Origin: Chlamydomonas sphaeroides
Taxonomy: Eukaryota; Chlorophyta; Chlorophyceae; Chlamydomonadales; Chlamydomonadaceae
Length of the DNA: 64,000 nucleotides
Assembly: GCA_001662425.1 (NCBI GenBank)
Contig: BDDC01000056.1
Coordinates: 64,969-128,968, forward strand
Reading direction: 5' to 3'
Below, one piece after another: positions 51,601-63,103 of the stretch; the stretch's first letter is position 1; every line of letters begins with the position of its first letter. A model generated the notes under the pieces. The model searched no databases and had not been told where the DNA came from. It worked only from the letters and a program-made list of their open reading frames with translations. Both the position numbers and the translations under genes were made by a program.

Positions 51601-52999
51601 GCATGACGCGTTTCCCCGGGTGAGGGGTGGTCGGATGTGCGCCCAGCCAGCGCCACACAAGCTGGCCCCCGCCTCCCTCCCCCTCCTCCCTCCCTCTGCG
51701 GCCGGGCCGCCTCCCACCACAGCACTCGCCCCGGCTCCCGACAGCGTACGCAGGCCGGCGGTGCGCGCTTTCATACGCGCCACCGGCGCTGGCTCATCAC
51801 GTCTACGCTACCATCTAATGCGGCGCTACGGCTGGCGTCGCGGCGCACAAGACGACGATACACGGGTAACACAGTACTCAAGGGGCCGGCGGTCTTGGCA
51901 CTCTGGTGCCGGATACCGTGCTGCCTTCGTTCGCGTTTCTCGGTTTTCTACGCACACCGCTGCCTGCTGCCCCCCTGCACCGAGGCCCACCGCCCCACCG
52001 CCCCACCGCCCCACCACCCCCTGTGGGCGCGCCTCCGTAACCACACCCCGGCGGCGGCGCAGCCCCCTCCCCCCAGCCGCAGCCGCACCCACCACAGCAT
52101 GGCCCACAGGCAGTCGAAGCCGATGTTGAGCGGCAGCGTCAGGCGCCGCGCCGCCAGCCTCCACTCCAGCAGCCCCAGGCCAAGGACCATGGCCAGGGTC
52201 ATGACTGCGGAGGGAGGGGAGGGGCATGGAAGGAGTGGCGCAGGGGAGGGGAAGGGAGGGGCGGAGGGGGCAGGGCCGGCAGGTTGGCAATCACCGCGTG
52301 CCGAGGGCTGTCTGTCGTTCGCGCCGTGTGGCCCGCATGCCCCGCCGCCGCGTTCCCTCCGCTTTCGGCCGCCCTTCCCCCAACCTGTGCTGTGCACCGA
52401 CGCACTCGCTTGCAACCCATGTGCTGCCCAGCCCTCGGCCCCATACCGGAGGCCGCCACGGCCCTGCGGCCCCCCCGCCCCACCGCACCTGCTACCGCCA
52501 GCAGGTACTGGAACGGTGCCAGGCCCCCCCAGCCGCTCTCTGCCGCCACCAGCGACACGACCACCAGCGCCAGCGCCCACTGCGCGGTGCGGAGGTACTT
52601 GAGCCACAGCATCGGGTCGGACTGGAGGGGAGGGGGCGAGGGGGAGCAGCGGGCAGGCAGGAGGCAGCAGGTCACAGGGAATCTGGCCCCGGCGCCGCGC
52701 GACCTGCGCAAGGCCCTGGAACTGCGTGGTAATTGGCGGCCGTCATTGTCGCGAGCAGGGGACTCTCCCCTGGTCGCGAGCGGCGCCAGCCCCACCTCAT
52801 TGCTGTGGCCTGGCCCCACGGGTCGGCCGGCGGAGTCTGCGCCCGAGCCGGGCAGCCCCAGGCCTGCGGCTTGTGGGGTGGGGGTGCTGCGGCCTTGCTG
52901 CGGAGATGGCGAGGCCGCTGCTGCGGCCGCGGCGCGACCCGACGGGCCGGGGCTGCCCGCAGCCGCGACATAGCGGTCGCTGGGGCTGCCTCCGTACAT
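48230..52999 (-). CDS. Membrane protein with two tandem four-helix units (738 aa)
   Basis: Eleven exons (minus strand): 52796-52999, 52489-52621, 52093-52204, 51367-51463, 50968-51098, 50548-50686, 50097-50401, 49890-49946, 49510-49648, 49137-49284 and 48230-48981; phases agree, product 738 residues. Unit 1 (about 80-205) has four hydrophobic stretches: W-A-L-A-L-V-V-V-S-L-V-A, T-L-A-M-V-L-G-L-G-L-L, C-L-W-A-M-L plus T-A-A-I-A-A-A-T-A-L, and G-L-V-F-G-L-A-L-L-S-A-L. Unit 2 (about 365-515) repeats the layout with L-Q-A-A-L-A-V-A-V-L-G-L-M, A-L-L-V-G-V-T-S-A-A-L-L-A-A-V, L-L-L-W-P-L-L-A-A-A-G, and A-V-A-V-A-L-L-A-A-P-L-W-L-L. A hydrophilic linker (~230-360) separates them and a Gly-rich acidic tail follows. 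The layout resembles MARVEL/CASP-like tetraspans, but I see no family signature. The intron at 48982-49136 needs a GC donor. Confidence 0.68.
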
Positions 53000-53560
53000 G
53001 TTGTTGCGGGTGAGGGCTAAAGTTCGCGGGGCTGGCTTTGCGTGTGTTGGCGTAGTTGCAGTTGGCGCAGAATTGATGGGGCCTCGGAGCGGCACGCGGC
53101 AGCTCCCCCGGCGCCCCCCGGCGTTGCCCGTCGTTGATACGCCCACGCCCATAAGCCGCCCCCACCCTCCGCGGCCCCTGCCGTCCACAGGACAGGCCAC
53201 CAAGCTGCTCCGGCAGCATGACCGCGCGGCTGTGCAATTGTTATGTGGGTCGGGACTGGCGCGCCTGTCACGCTGCGCTCATTGCCTATATGCAGCCTTG
53301 ATAGCTGCGCATGTCAGCCGGGCCTCGCTTGGGTCCCCCAAGGAATGGATCCGATGCTTGGATTTCGACCTCCGGCTGTCCCCCTGACCGAAGCGCGGCC
53401 GCAACAGTGTTGTAATATGTTGCAGCGATACAGTACACACAAACAATGTTGAGCTGCAAGCACTAAGGAGAAAGCGAGTTTGAGCTTTTTTTGTTGCAAA
53501 CCCCCTAGCTTCCGACCTGCACCTGGGGCGCTGAGCGCACGCATCTCAAGCGCTGCGGCT
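53000..53560. promoter_or_regulatory. Divergent promoter region of the tetraspan and TACC-like genes
   Basis: This 561-bp spacer separates two divergent start codons. It becomes AT-richer toward the plus-strand gene, with a T-run near 53485-53491. It probably carries both promoters. No defined motif is claimed. Confidence 0.45.
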
Positions 53561-56500
53561 ATGGCCGACCCGGTGAGCCTTGTCGCGCTGCTTGTGGCTT
53601 CCTGCAGCGCCGACAGCTGTTAATGCCGACCTTGCTTCGCAGGAGGTCGAGTACGCCGAGCCTATTCAAGTGGGCAAACGACGCAGCTCACTGGGAGCTC
53701 TCACAAAGAACAAGCCAGTCTCGAAGCTTAAGAGCATGTTCGAGGCCAAGGGTGAGCGCATGCGCGCAAGCGCGCGGTGCTTACAAACGCGCAAGGCTGG
53801 CAAGAAGACCTTGAGGACGTCGCCCCTGCAACGCAGGTCATGTGCCCAAGCAGCCCAAGGAGAGCGGCCTCCTGGGCAAGCTGAAGCCGGTGTCGGTCAG
53901 CCAGGACAATAGCTCGCTCACTGCTGCGGACGCTGCCTTCGGCGGGCCTGCCTACCACACGATCTCTATTCCGGCGCCCGCCGAGCAGTTGCCAACCACG
54001 CCCACGCATCCCCTCTTCAGTGTGCTGGCCCAGCACAGCACAGACCCCTCGCTGCCCGCCGACATGGCGGCAGACGTCGAGCAGCCTGACGCCAAGGCGC
54101 CCAAGTCGCCTGGCTCCGGCGGCCTGTTCAAGAAGCTGAACAGCCTCACCAAGAGCATCAAGCAGGCTATGACGCCCAAGTCCTCAAACAGCAAGTCCAA
54201 GAGGCCCAGCTGCGCTGGCAGCGAGGCCGAGAACTTGTCACCGCTGCCGTCGGGCACGCTCGCCTTCAACGCCAGCAGTCACCCGTCCTCCACCGACCTC
54301 AATTTCAGCGCTGACCGCGACCAGCAGCCGCCCCCTCGCTCACCCATTGCGTACGACGCGAAGGAGCCGGACTGGGCCGCTGATCGGTCGCGTGACAGCG
54401 CGGAGGGCACGTCCGCCAGCAAGTCGGGCCGCCTTACGCCGGCCGCCGCCCGTCCCCCGCCGTCGCCGCGCATGTCCCCCACACCCAGCGGCTCCATCCT
54501 GGACGGCATTGAGACGAGGCTCAATTCGCGTTCGCCAGCCGTCACGCCTCGCCGCTCTGCTGACGGCAGCGCAGACCACGCCACCGTCGCCGCTACGGCC
54601 GGTACCGCCTCAGCCGCGACGCCCATCAATGCGCATGCTTGCAGCGCGGGGGGCAGCGTCAGCGTCAGTGTTGGAGGCAGCGCCGTGGATGGGGACGAGG
54701 GGTGCCCGGCTTCGCTGACTGCCAGCCCCACCGGCCCTGAGGGCGGCAGTGACTCGACCGGCAGCAGCCCGCCCATGCGGGAGGTCAACTTCGGCGCCGC
54801 GGTGGCGGCCGCTGCTGCGGCCCTGGCCTCCACCGAGCAAGCACCTGCGCAGGAGCTGGTCTTCCCCAGCCTCACGCCGCGCCGCATGGGCGCGGCCGGC
54901 CCGGACTCGGACATGTGCCAGGCGGAGGCGGTCGGCTCGCCCGCGCCACTGGTGCCGCCGCCGGCGCAGCAGCAGGCACTCTCCACAGCCACTGCGCCGT
55001 GCGAGGACGTGGACATGGACGGCATGATGGCCGAGGAAGCCGCCGCGCCGTTGCTTCTGTCAGCGCCGTCTCCGGCGCCGACTGCGGAGAACAAGGCCAA
55101 GGACGCCGATGCGGACCCGGCGGGGGTGGCGCGCCCTGCGGCCAGCCAGCCCGCCGCCTCCGCCGCCTCCGCTATGGACGTGGAGATGGAGGAGACGCCG
55201 GCGCATGCGGTCGCCGAGGCGAACTCGTACGAGCCAGCGGAGTCGGCGTCTGGCCTCGATGTCACCTTTGCACCCAGCACCCTTGCGGAGGTGCTGGCGC
55301 AGGAGCGGGTGCTGGCGCAGGAGCGGGTGCTGGCGCAGGAGCGGCTGGCTAGCCCTGCCGCCGCGCTGGCAGTTGACGTCGGTGAGCCGGCTGCCGAGCC
55401 GGCTGCGGCTGACGGCGCCGGCAGCCCGGCCAGCCCTGACTTTGTCACGCCGTCGGAGGCGCCCTCCACCGTTGCCGACGCGTTCATCGTGGGCCTGACG
55501 CCCGTCTGCCCCGAGACCGGGCACCTGGTCGCCACCGCCGTCGCCGCCGTTGTTACCAACACCGCGGCCGACGACGACGGTGACGCAGTAACGACCAGCC
55601 CGGAGTCCGTGTCGGAACAGGAGCTTATCGCAGTGAGCAGCCAGGCGCTGTCGGCGGGGCCGGTGAGTGCCGTGGAGGTGGTGGAGGCGCCAGCGAGCGC
55701 CGTGAAGAAGGCGGAGGCGAAGCCGGCGAGCGCCGTGGAGGCGGTGGAGGCGGCGCCAGTGAGCGCTGCGGAAGGAGCGGAGGCAGAGCCCGAGGGCATG
55801 GATGTCGACGGCGGCGCCATGGCAGAGGCGACGGCCGTGGCCGTCGAGCTGGTCAGCGGCCCGACCGCCGTCGACGAGCCCGCCGTGGAGGCCGACGAGC
55901 GGGGGGAAGCCAGCATTGCCACTGAGACGGCTTGCCCCTCGCCGTCGTCGGTGGCAGCGGTGCAGGCGCACGAGGAGGCCGCCGTGTCCTGTGCCGCTGA
56001 CCAGGAAGCATGCGCGGCACCGACCAGCACTGATGTCAGCACTGTCGCTGCGCCGGTGCCCTGCGGGGAGGCGATGGACTGGGATGAGCCAATTGCTGCC
56101 AGCCGCGCCGTCGACCAGGAGGCGCTCGCCGTGGAGGTTGCGCCCGTTGCAGCCGAGCCCCTGGCGCCCGTCATGACCAGCGCCGCTGAAGCCGGCGAGG
56201 AGGCTGCGTCAGCCGTGGACATCAACGAGGCGCCTATCGCTGTCAGCGGCAGCAACACGCCGGAGGCAGCGACGCGCGCGCCCATGGCGACCACCTGCGA
56301 GGCCGCACCCATGGCGCCCACCTGTGCTGCCGCTACGGTTCTCGAGACTGCCGCCGCTGCACAGGAGCTCGCGCAGCTGGACTGCCTCCAGCTGACTGTT
56401 GCCCCCGAGGCTTCCACGATGCCGGCGGCGTCCGTGGCGGAGCTGATGGCCTCGACGTTCACCATGGCGGCGCTCACGACGGCGGCCGAGGAGCAGTCGC

Positions 56501-59500
56501 TGGCGGCGCCTATCGAGGCGGCGGTGCCGGAGGTGATGCCGCCGCCGGTCGAGGCCGCACCGGAAGCGGATGCACCTGCAGCGGTCGAGGCCGCGGCCGC
56601 AGAGGTGCTGCTGGCCGAGGAGCTGGAGCTATCGGCGGTCGCCGCGGCACCCGCTCAGGTGGCTGCATCGGCTCCGGCTGCGCCGCTTGACGCCGGCGGC
56701 GAGGAGGCAGCCATGGACGTTGACATGGATGACGTGGAGGCCTTCGAGTTCGAGCCGCTGCCGGAGAGCTCGCAGGAGGACATGTCGGCGGTGCAGGCGG
56801 GCGACGCGCTTGCCGGTGAGGCCAACGGCACGGTGGCGGCGGCGGAGCCCACCAGCCCGGCCCAGGCCGCGGCGCAGGCTGACAGCGCCGTTGTGGAGGC
56901 CGAGCTGGTCGAGCCGGCGGCCGAGCGCAACACACCGCCGGAGGCTACGGTTGTGGAGCAGGCCGAGCTGGGTACAAGGGCGCAGGAGCCGGAGGCCTCT
57001 ACGTCGGGCGCTGAGCAGGCCGAGGAGGAGGTGGTGCCCCTGCCTGCCGCCATGGCCGCTGAGGAGGCTGAGGCGGCGCCAATGGAGGCCAAGATGGCCG
57101 ACATCGCCGCTGTCGCTGACACCATGTCATCGCCGGCTGCATTCATCGAGGCGGCCGTGGCCGAGCGGCAGACGGAGGAGCCCCTGCCCATGGAGTCGGC
57201 CAAGGCACAACCAACAGCGCCTGGGGGCATGGACGCCTCGTTCGAGGCTGCCAGCGCTGAGGAGCCGGCGGCGGAGCTGGCCTGCGCGGAGTCGGCGGTG
57301 GCCGAGCCAGGGGCCGTGCTGGCTGCCGGTGAGGGGCCGGTGACGGTGCTGCCGGCCAACGACGAGGAGCCGATGGCGGAGCCGATGACCAACGACGAGA
57401 AGCCGACGGTGGTGCCGACGGCTAACGACGAGCAGCCGCCGGCGGCGCCGCCGGCCGGCGACGAGGAGCCGACGGAGGCTCTGCGTGTTGCCGTCGAGAA
57501 GCCCGCGGCGGCGCCGCCCATAGCGGCGGAGGAGCCAGCCACCGCGGCGATCGTCGCAGCCGTGGAGCCGGCGGCTGAGGAGCCCTCTGCTGTCGAGGAG
57601 CCCACGACGACCCTGACCGCCGCAGCTGAGGAGCCCGCCGCTGAGGTGACAGCCGCTATTTCCGAGCCGCTAGGCGACGACGCCGAGATGATGGATGTGG
57701 ACGGCAGCGCGCCGGCCGCTGCGGAGGAGCTGCCGGCGGCGCCCGCGGCAGAGCTGCCCGAGCCCGAGGCGTCGGCTGCGGAGCTGGGCGTTGTTGCAAC
57801 GCCGGCGGCGCCAGCGGCAGAGCTGCCCGCGGTCGAGACGCCAGCAGCGCCGGTGGCGGAGCTCTCCGAGGTTGAGGTGCCGGCGGCGCCGGCGGCGGAG
57901 CTGCTGGTGGTCGAGACGCAAGCGACGCCGGCCGAGTGCCAGCCGGAGCAGCTGGAGGAGCCGCAGCAGGAGGAGCCGCAGCAGGAGGAGCCGCAGCAGG
58001 AGGAGCCGCAGAAGGAGGAGCAGCAGCAGGATGAGGCCGGCGTGGAGTCAAGCGATGCCGCAGCTGAGCTGGTGCCCAGCATCGAGGCTCTGGCGCTCTC
58101 GGCTGACGAGCAGCCGGAGCCGCAGGCGGCAGCCGAGGCTGCGCCTGCAGAGCCGCCCTCTGTCAGCGCGGCTGGTGGGGAGCTGCAGTCGCTGCCGGCC
58201 GAGGAGCCCGCGCCGACGTCGGAGCCCGAGCCCACCGCCAGCGACGAGCCCATAGAGCTGCAGCCGCAAGCGGGCCTGCCCCAGCCCGAGCCGGCGCAGG
58301 AGGCCCCGCGGGCGCAGTCGCCGGCCAAGGACCTGCTGGAGTCACCAGCCAAGGCTGGGGCCGAGGTGGCACCGGCGGAGGATCCCATGATGGTCAGCCC
58401 CATGCCGGGGCGCCTTACGCTGCAGCCGCCACCTGTCAGCTCGTCCTCCCCCGCCGCCGCTGCCGCCGCTGCCTACGGCTCGCCGGCCTCGGCGGCGCGC
58501 AGCAGCGGCACGCCAGGCGCGCCCACGCCCATCAGCCCCGAGACCGCCCGCGAGGGCGTCCGCGCCTTCCAGCTCGACATGGCCGACGAGGAGGAGGACG
58601 AGGCCACCGGCGAGCAGCCTGCCGACGAGGTGCCTGCCGCTCCTACCGCGGCGGAGCTCGAGCCACCGGCGGCGGATACGGCGGAGGCCGTCCCCATGCC
58701 GGCCGCCGTGCTGGAGGGCACCACCTGCGACGCCGCCGAGCCGGCGTCAATGGAGGTGCCCCCGCCGTGGGAGACCATGGAGCCCGAGCAGCTGGCCGGC
58801 CGCGCCACAAACACGTCCGCTGCCGAGTCCGCGCAGGCTGCGGAGCCGGCCGCGGCCGCCAGCCCCGTCCCCAGCACGTCGCACTCCGCTCAGCCGGCGC
58901 CGTGGGCGTCGCCGCTCTTCATCGCCGCTGCCGCCTCGGCTGCGGAGCCGGCGGACGACGTGGACATGGCGGACTCGCTGGAGGCCCTGGAGGCGCAGTG
59001 CGGCGGCGACCTGGGCTTCCTGGGAGCAGGCGGCGCCAACGATGACGGCTTCAGCCTGCTGGTGCCGCAGGTGCGACTGGGGGGGCCGAAGACGGCGCTG
59101 CTCCGCGTTGGTTTGAGGGGTATCCAGTTGCGCAGCTTCGCATTGCATTCTTGAGCACGACTTGTGTCCACGTGTTTGTGCGTGTTGCCACGTCCGCTCG
59201 CAGGCCGCTTCGTCGCCCGTCAGCGCCAGCAAGAAGGCGGCAGCCGAGGCTGGCTCCGCCCGCAAGACGCCCGTGGCGCCCGGCGTCATCCTCGCCGTGA
59301 GTCCCGTCCTTTGCGCGCCACGCAGCGGGTCAGCCCCTTGCTACCTTGGCTCGCGTCGCGCTCCACCGCGCATAGCCCACGTTGAGCGACACCCCAACAA
59401 CAGCCGGCCCAGCCCCGTTCCACCTTCTGTCATAGCCCCTCGCGCCCCTTGTCTGTCGTTGCTCATACCAGCTTTGCCTGATCACCAACTGCACGCCCGC

Positions 59501-62500
59501 CCGGCCCAACCTGCTCCCCGTGCGCAGGTCGAGCGCGAGTCGCTGGACCTCTTCTCGCTGCGCAACTCGTCTGCCTACCGTGTCTCCGACAGCCTCATGG
59601 CCGAGTCCCTGGACAGCTTCGAGAACACCGGTCTCAGTGCCTGCGCCAAGAGCCGCGTCGCGCTGCCATTCGTGCCCATGGCGCCAGTGACCGAGGCCAG
59701 CGAGATGCAGGAGCACGAGGAATCGACTTCCATGGGTGGCGCCGCCTGCACACCCGCCGCCATGGGCACCGAGGCGTGCAGCCGCATGGCTGCGTCTCCC
59801 GGCGTGTCGCTGGCGCCCATGCAGTTCGGCTCGCCGCTGCCGGACGGACCGCCAACGCCGGGTATGACTCCCACGGCCGCCGCGCCGGCGGCTGCTGGGC
59901 CGGTCGTCACGCCCGCCTCCAGGACGGGGCTACGGCCCGGCGTAGCGACGACGGGCAAGCCGACTGCTGCCCAGGCAAGCGCCAAGGGCGTGACGCCGGC
60001 CGCCGCTGGGCGCAGCGCTGCTGCGGCTGCCACGCCGTCGACAGCGCTCAAGGCGCTCGCTGCCGCAAGCGCCGCCGCTGGCGGTGGCACCACGGCCAAC
60101 AAGGCCGCTGCCGCAAAGCGCCCCAGCCCGGCCATGGGCCTGCCAGCCAAGCCCGTCGCGGCCGCCACTCCCACGGCCGCCGGGTCCCGCATGGCTGGCG
60201 TGGCTACCGCTGGCGCCAAGACGCCAACGCTGAGCCCGCTGCTCGGCACCACGCCGGGCATGCCCAAGACGGGCTACGCCGTTCGTGGCGCTGTGACGCC
60301 CGCCGGCGTCGGGGCTGTGACGCCGCCGCCGGCGGCCGGTGCCAAGAACACGCGGCCCATGGGCCGGCCCGGCGCTGGCCTCTTCGACACGCCGGTTGTG
60401 ATGCACGCCGCCAACGTGCCCCTGGCGGACTCGCCCTTCCCGGGTACGCCGCACTGTGCCATAGCCACCTGTGCAAGCGTGCCTCCCTAGTGCGTTGGCG
60501 CCAACCTGTCGCACCTGGCCTCAAACAAACCCGTCTGATCTTTCTACATGTGCGCGCAACCCCGTGGCACCCCACAGACTTCGACATCGACATCTCGGCC
60601 GAGGCATCCAGAGCCATCGCCATGCTCGGCGGAGGCGCTGGCAACACGCAGAGCTCTACGCCAGGTGTGCTCCACACCACTTCTCACGGCATCTCCGCTG
60701 GCTTCCCAAACACAACCTCTAACCTCCAAAACCCTGCCTGCCCACAGCGCCCTCAGGTGCCGGTCGCGTGGCAGCGCTGACACCGATGCCGGCCGGAACA
60801 CCCACCGTGTCAGTGCTGGAGTGCCACGTCAGCCTGCTCACCGGGAAGCTGGCAGAGGCTGAGGCCATCATTCACAGCCTGCAGGTGCGTGCTTCGGGTG
60901 GATGTGACGCCCCTCTTGCAGGGTTAGGCCCGGCCCGCGTTCGGCAGGACCGCCTTGTGGCGGCTACCTTGGTGTGCTACAGCGTATCACGTCAACTTAG
61001 ACCGGCCCTGCCCCTTCTCACATTTTCCCGCACATAGGAGGACAACACCATGCTCAAGGACCAGCTGTCGACGCTCGAGTTCCAGAGCGGCATGTCGGTA
61101 AGCGCAAGCGCGGTACAGCTGCAAACCGCATGTTCCCGGCTGTCCTGGTCTACCTCCCGGCCCGTGCGCGCGCAGTGTTGTTTTCTTGTTGCTTGCTGTG
61201 TCCTGAACAAAAGGACCATCGACACAGCATGCGGAATGCCGCCTTCCTGCTCCATACCTCACCAGCGGCGTGTCCCGCCCCGCCCCGCAGAATGAGTACG
61301 ACATGGAGCGCGAGGCCCGGCAATTCCTGGAGGAGGAGCTCAAGGGGCTGCGCTCCCGCTCCGACGGCCTGGAGGCCGAGCTGCGCGCCGCGCAGGCCGA
61401 GGCCAAGAAGCGCGAGGCGGCCACCGCCGAGGCGGCCGCAGCGCTGGCGGCCAAGGAGCAGGCGTGGGCTGCGCGGCAGGCCGAGATGGAGCGGGCGTGG
61501 GCGGCGCGCGAGGCCGAGGTTGAGCAGCGCTCCAAGCAGGTGGGGTAAAGAGGCTTGCGCTGCGGCAGTGTTTGTGGCGATCTGCGCTCATGGGGCCCTG
61601 GTCCATGCCACAGCTGGAACTCACTTTGGCTCTTTGCCCCTACAGATGCACTCCGAGATCGCCGGCGCGCGTGAGATGAAGGCGCAGGCGGAGGCGCTCG
61701 TGGCGCAGGCAAAGGAGCAGGTGTCGGCTGCCAGCACCAGCGCGGAGGAGGAGCGGGCGCGCAGCAAGGAGCTGCAGGCCACGCTGGGCCTGCAGGCGCA
61801 CCAGGTACGTGATCACACGGTTGCTGAGGCCGCCATGCCCTGCATGTCCGGCCATGCGCTGGCCACCCTGCGATCCATGCCATCCTTTGCGACACCCGCC
61901 TCGTTGCCTCGCGGTAGTTCGTAGCAGCGCCAGACAGCGGCAGCACGGCCCGATGCCTTGACGCGGCCCTGCTTGCCCGTGCTTGCACCGCGCAGCTGGT
62001 GCAAATGACGAGGGCCAAGGAGGAGTCGGAGGCTAAGTTCAACAAGGCCATGGAGCAGCTCATCTCGGCGCAGACCACGCACAAGAAGCAGGTGCGTACC
62101 GTACGGCACCACAGCGCCGCCGTGCGCACGCCATGCTAGGGACTTGAAGACCGAGACGAGCCGGCCGCGGCCTCGGCACTCGCCAGCCAAGGGTGTGCTG
62201 TCGGCGGGACCCGCTGTCGTCAGGGGCCCATTGGTTGCTGCCATGCGCACAAAATCCCTTATCTAAGTGGTTGTGGCCGTCCCACCTGCCACAGATCCTC
62301 GATTACGAGCAGCGGCTGCAGGCATGCAACTCGCAGCTGTCGCAGCTGGGCGAGTTCAAGGAGCGCTACCGGCAGATGAAGCAGCTGTGCACCGACAACG
62401 ACCAGCGCGCGCAGAAGGCGGAGGCCAAGATGACCGAGGTGCGGAGTGCGGTCAAGGGCAGGGCCGCGGCGGTGGAGGATGTCGGGCCTAGGCACGCAGC

Positions 62501-62693
62501 ACTTCAGTTTGGGCGTCGGGGCACAGTTGCACACCCAGCGACCGCCTGCTGAGTGTGCTGTGGCGTCCCTCCTTTCCTGTCGCGACAGATGACGCAGCAG
62601 CTGGCGCAGGCGCATACGGAGAAGTCGGAGCTGATGCGGATGTGCAGCGACCTGCTGACACAGATGGAGACCATCAAGCGCGGCGGCCGGTGA
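53561..62693 (+). CDS. TACC-like giant acidic coiled-coil protein (2,466 aa)
   Basis: Thirteen exons: 53561-53572, 53643-53751, 53837-59070, 59204-59296, 59528-60443, 60578-60664, 60748-60884, 61038-61097, 61291-61539, 61646-61804, 61996-62091, 62295-62438 and 62589-62693; all phases agree. The first coding exon is only 12 bp (M-A-D-P). Residues ~42-1785 come from one 5.2-kb exon and are a disordered Ala/Glu/Pro/Val-rich acidic region with about seven M-D-x-D motifs. Residues ~2217-2460 form a long coiled coil that ends E-L-M-R-M-C-S-D-L-L-T-Q-M-E. This resembles the end of the TACC domain (E-E-L-T-K-I-C-D-E-L-I-A-K). Animal TACC proteins are likewise acidic with a C-terminal coiled coil and act with XMAP215-type proteins at microtubule ends and centrosomes. 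That role here is inference. The TACC call could be coincidental coiled-coil similarity. Confidence 0.75.
55291..55344 (+). repeat. 18-bp tandem repeat (VLAQER x3)
   Basis: Three exact copies of GTGCTGGCGCAGGAGCGG encode V-L-A-Q-E-R three times in the acidic region of the TACC-like protein. Confidence 0.95.
57955..58014 (+). repeat. 15-bp tandem repeat (EEPQQ x4)
   Basis: Four copies of GAGGAGCCGCAGCAG (the last with AAG) encode E-E-P-Q-Q repeats in the TACC-like protein. Confidence 0.95.
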
Positions 62694-63103
62694 AGATGTT
62701 CGTGTGCGGGTTCTCTGGGTACAGGCGAGGGGCGGTTTATGGCAGTAGTAGCTGGGATGTACGGATGTGTGCCGGCTGTGTATGTGGGCTGAGGCAGGTT
62801 GTCGGCAGGAGCAAGGCGTGGTGGGTGTCGTGGGGTCGTGGTATCGGGCGGGGTGACAAACTGGTATGGCACGCGTGCGCGCGTGCTCAAGTCACCAAAT
62901 CCAGGCGTGGAGAGCATGTGTATAAATTGGTGCAGACAGTAGCAGGACGCAGTCGAGCGAAGTGAGCAGCGAGCACTTGTAAGCAGCTGCAAAACGTCTA
63001 TTATTCAACTGCGCCCATTTTACGACTTGTGTGCCGTTCTAGCAGCTGGCGACGTGCTTACTTACACGGAGCGCCCGGCACTGTGGCTGCGATCGAGGCG
63101 AGG
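62694..63103. other. Spacer between the TACC-like gene and the last gene
   Basis: It holds the 3' UTR of the TACC-like gene up to TGTAA at 62978 and then a short AT-richer stretch that may be the promoter of the following gene. Confidence 0.6.
62978..62982 (+). promoter_or_regulatory. TGTAA polyadenylation signal of the TACC-like gene
   Basis: TGTAA lies 285 bp past the TGA stop of the TACC-like gene, in an AT-richer patch. Confidence 0.65.

Noticed and set aside
54279..58403. Two long minus-strand frames (732 and 582 codons) opposite the TACC-like gene
   Set aside because: They mirror the Ala/Glu codons of the real exon as Ser/Ala/Gly runs and have no motif.
59071..59203. Read-through of the long TACC exon to a stop at 59152
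   Set aside because: The donor GTGCGA at 59071 and the acceptor at 59203 join in phase 0, and the later exons carry the coiled coil.
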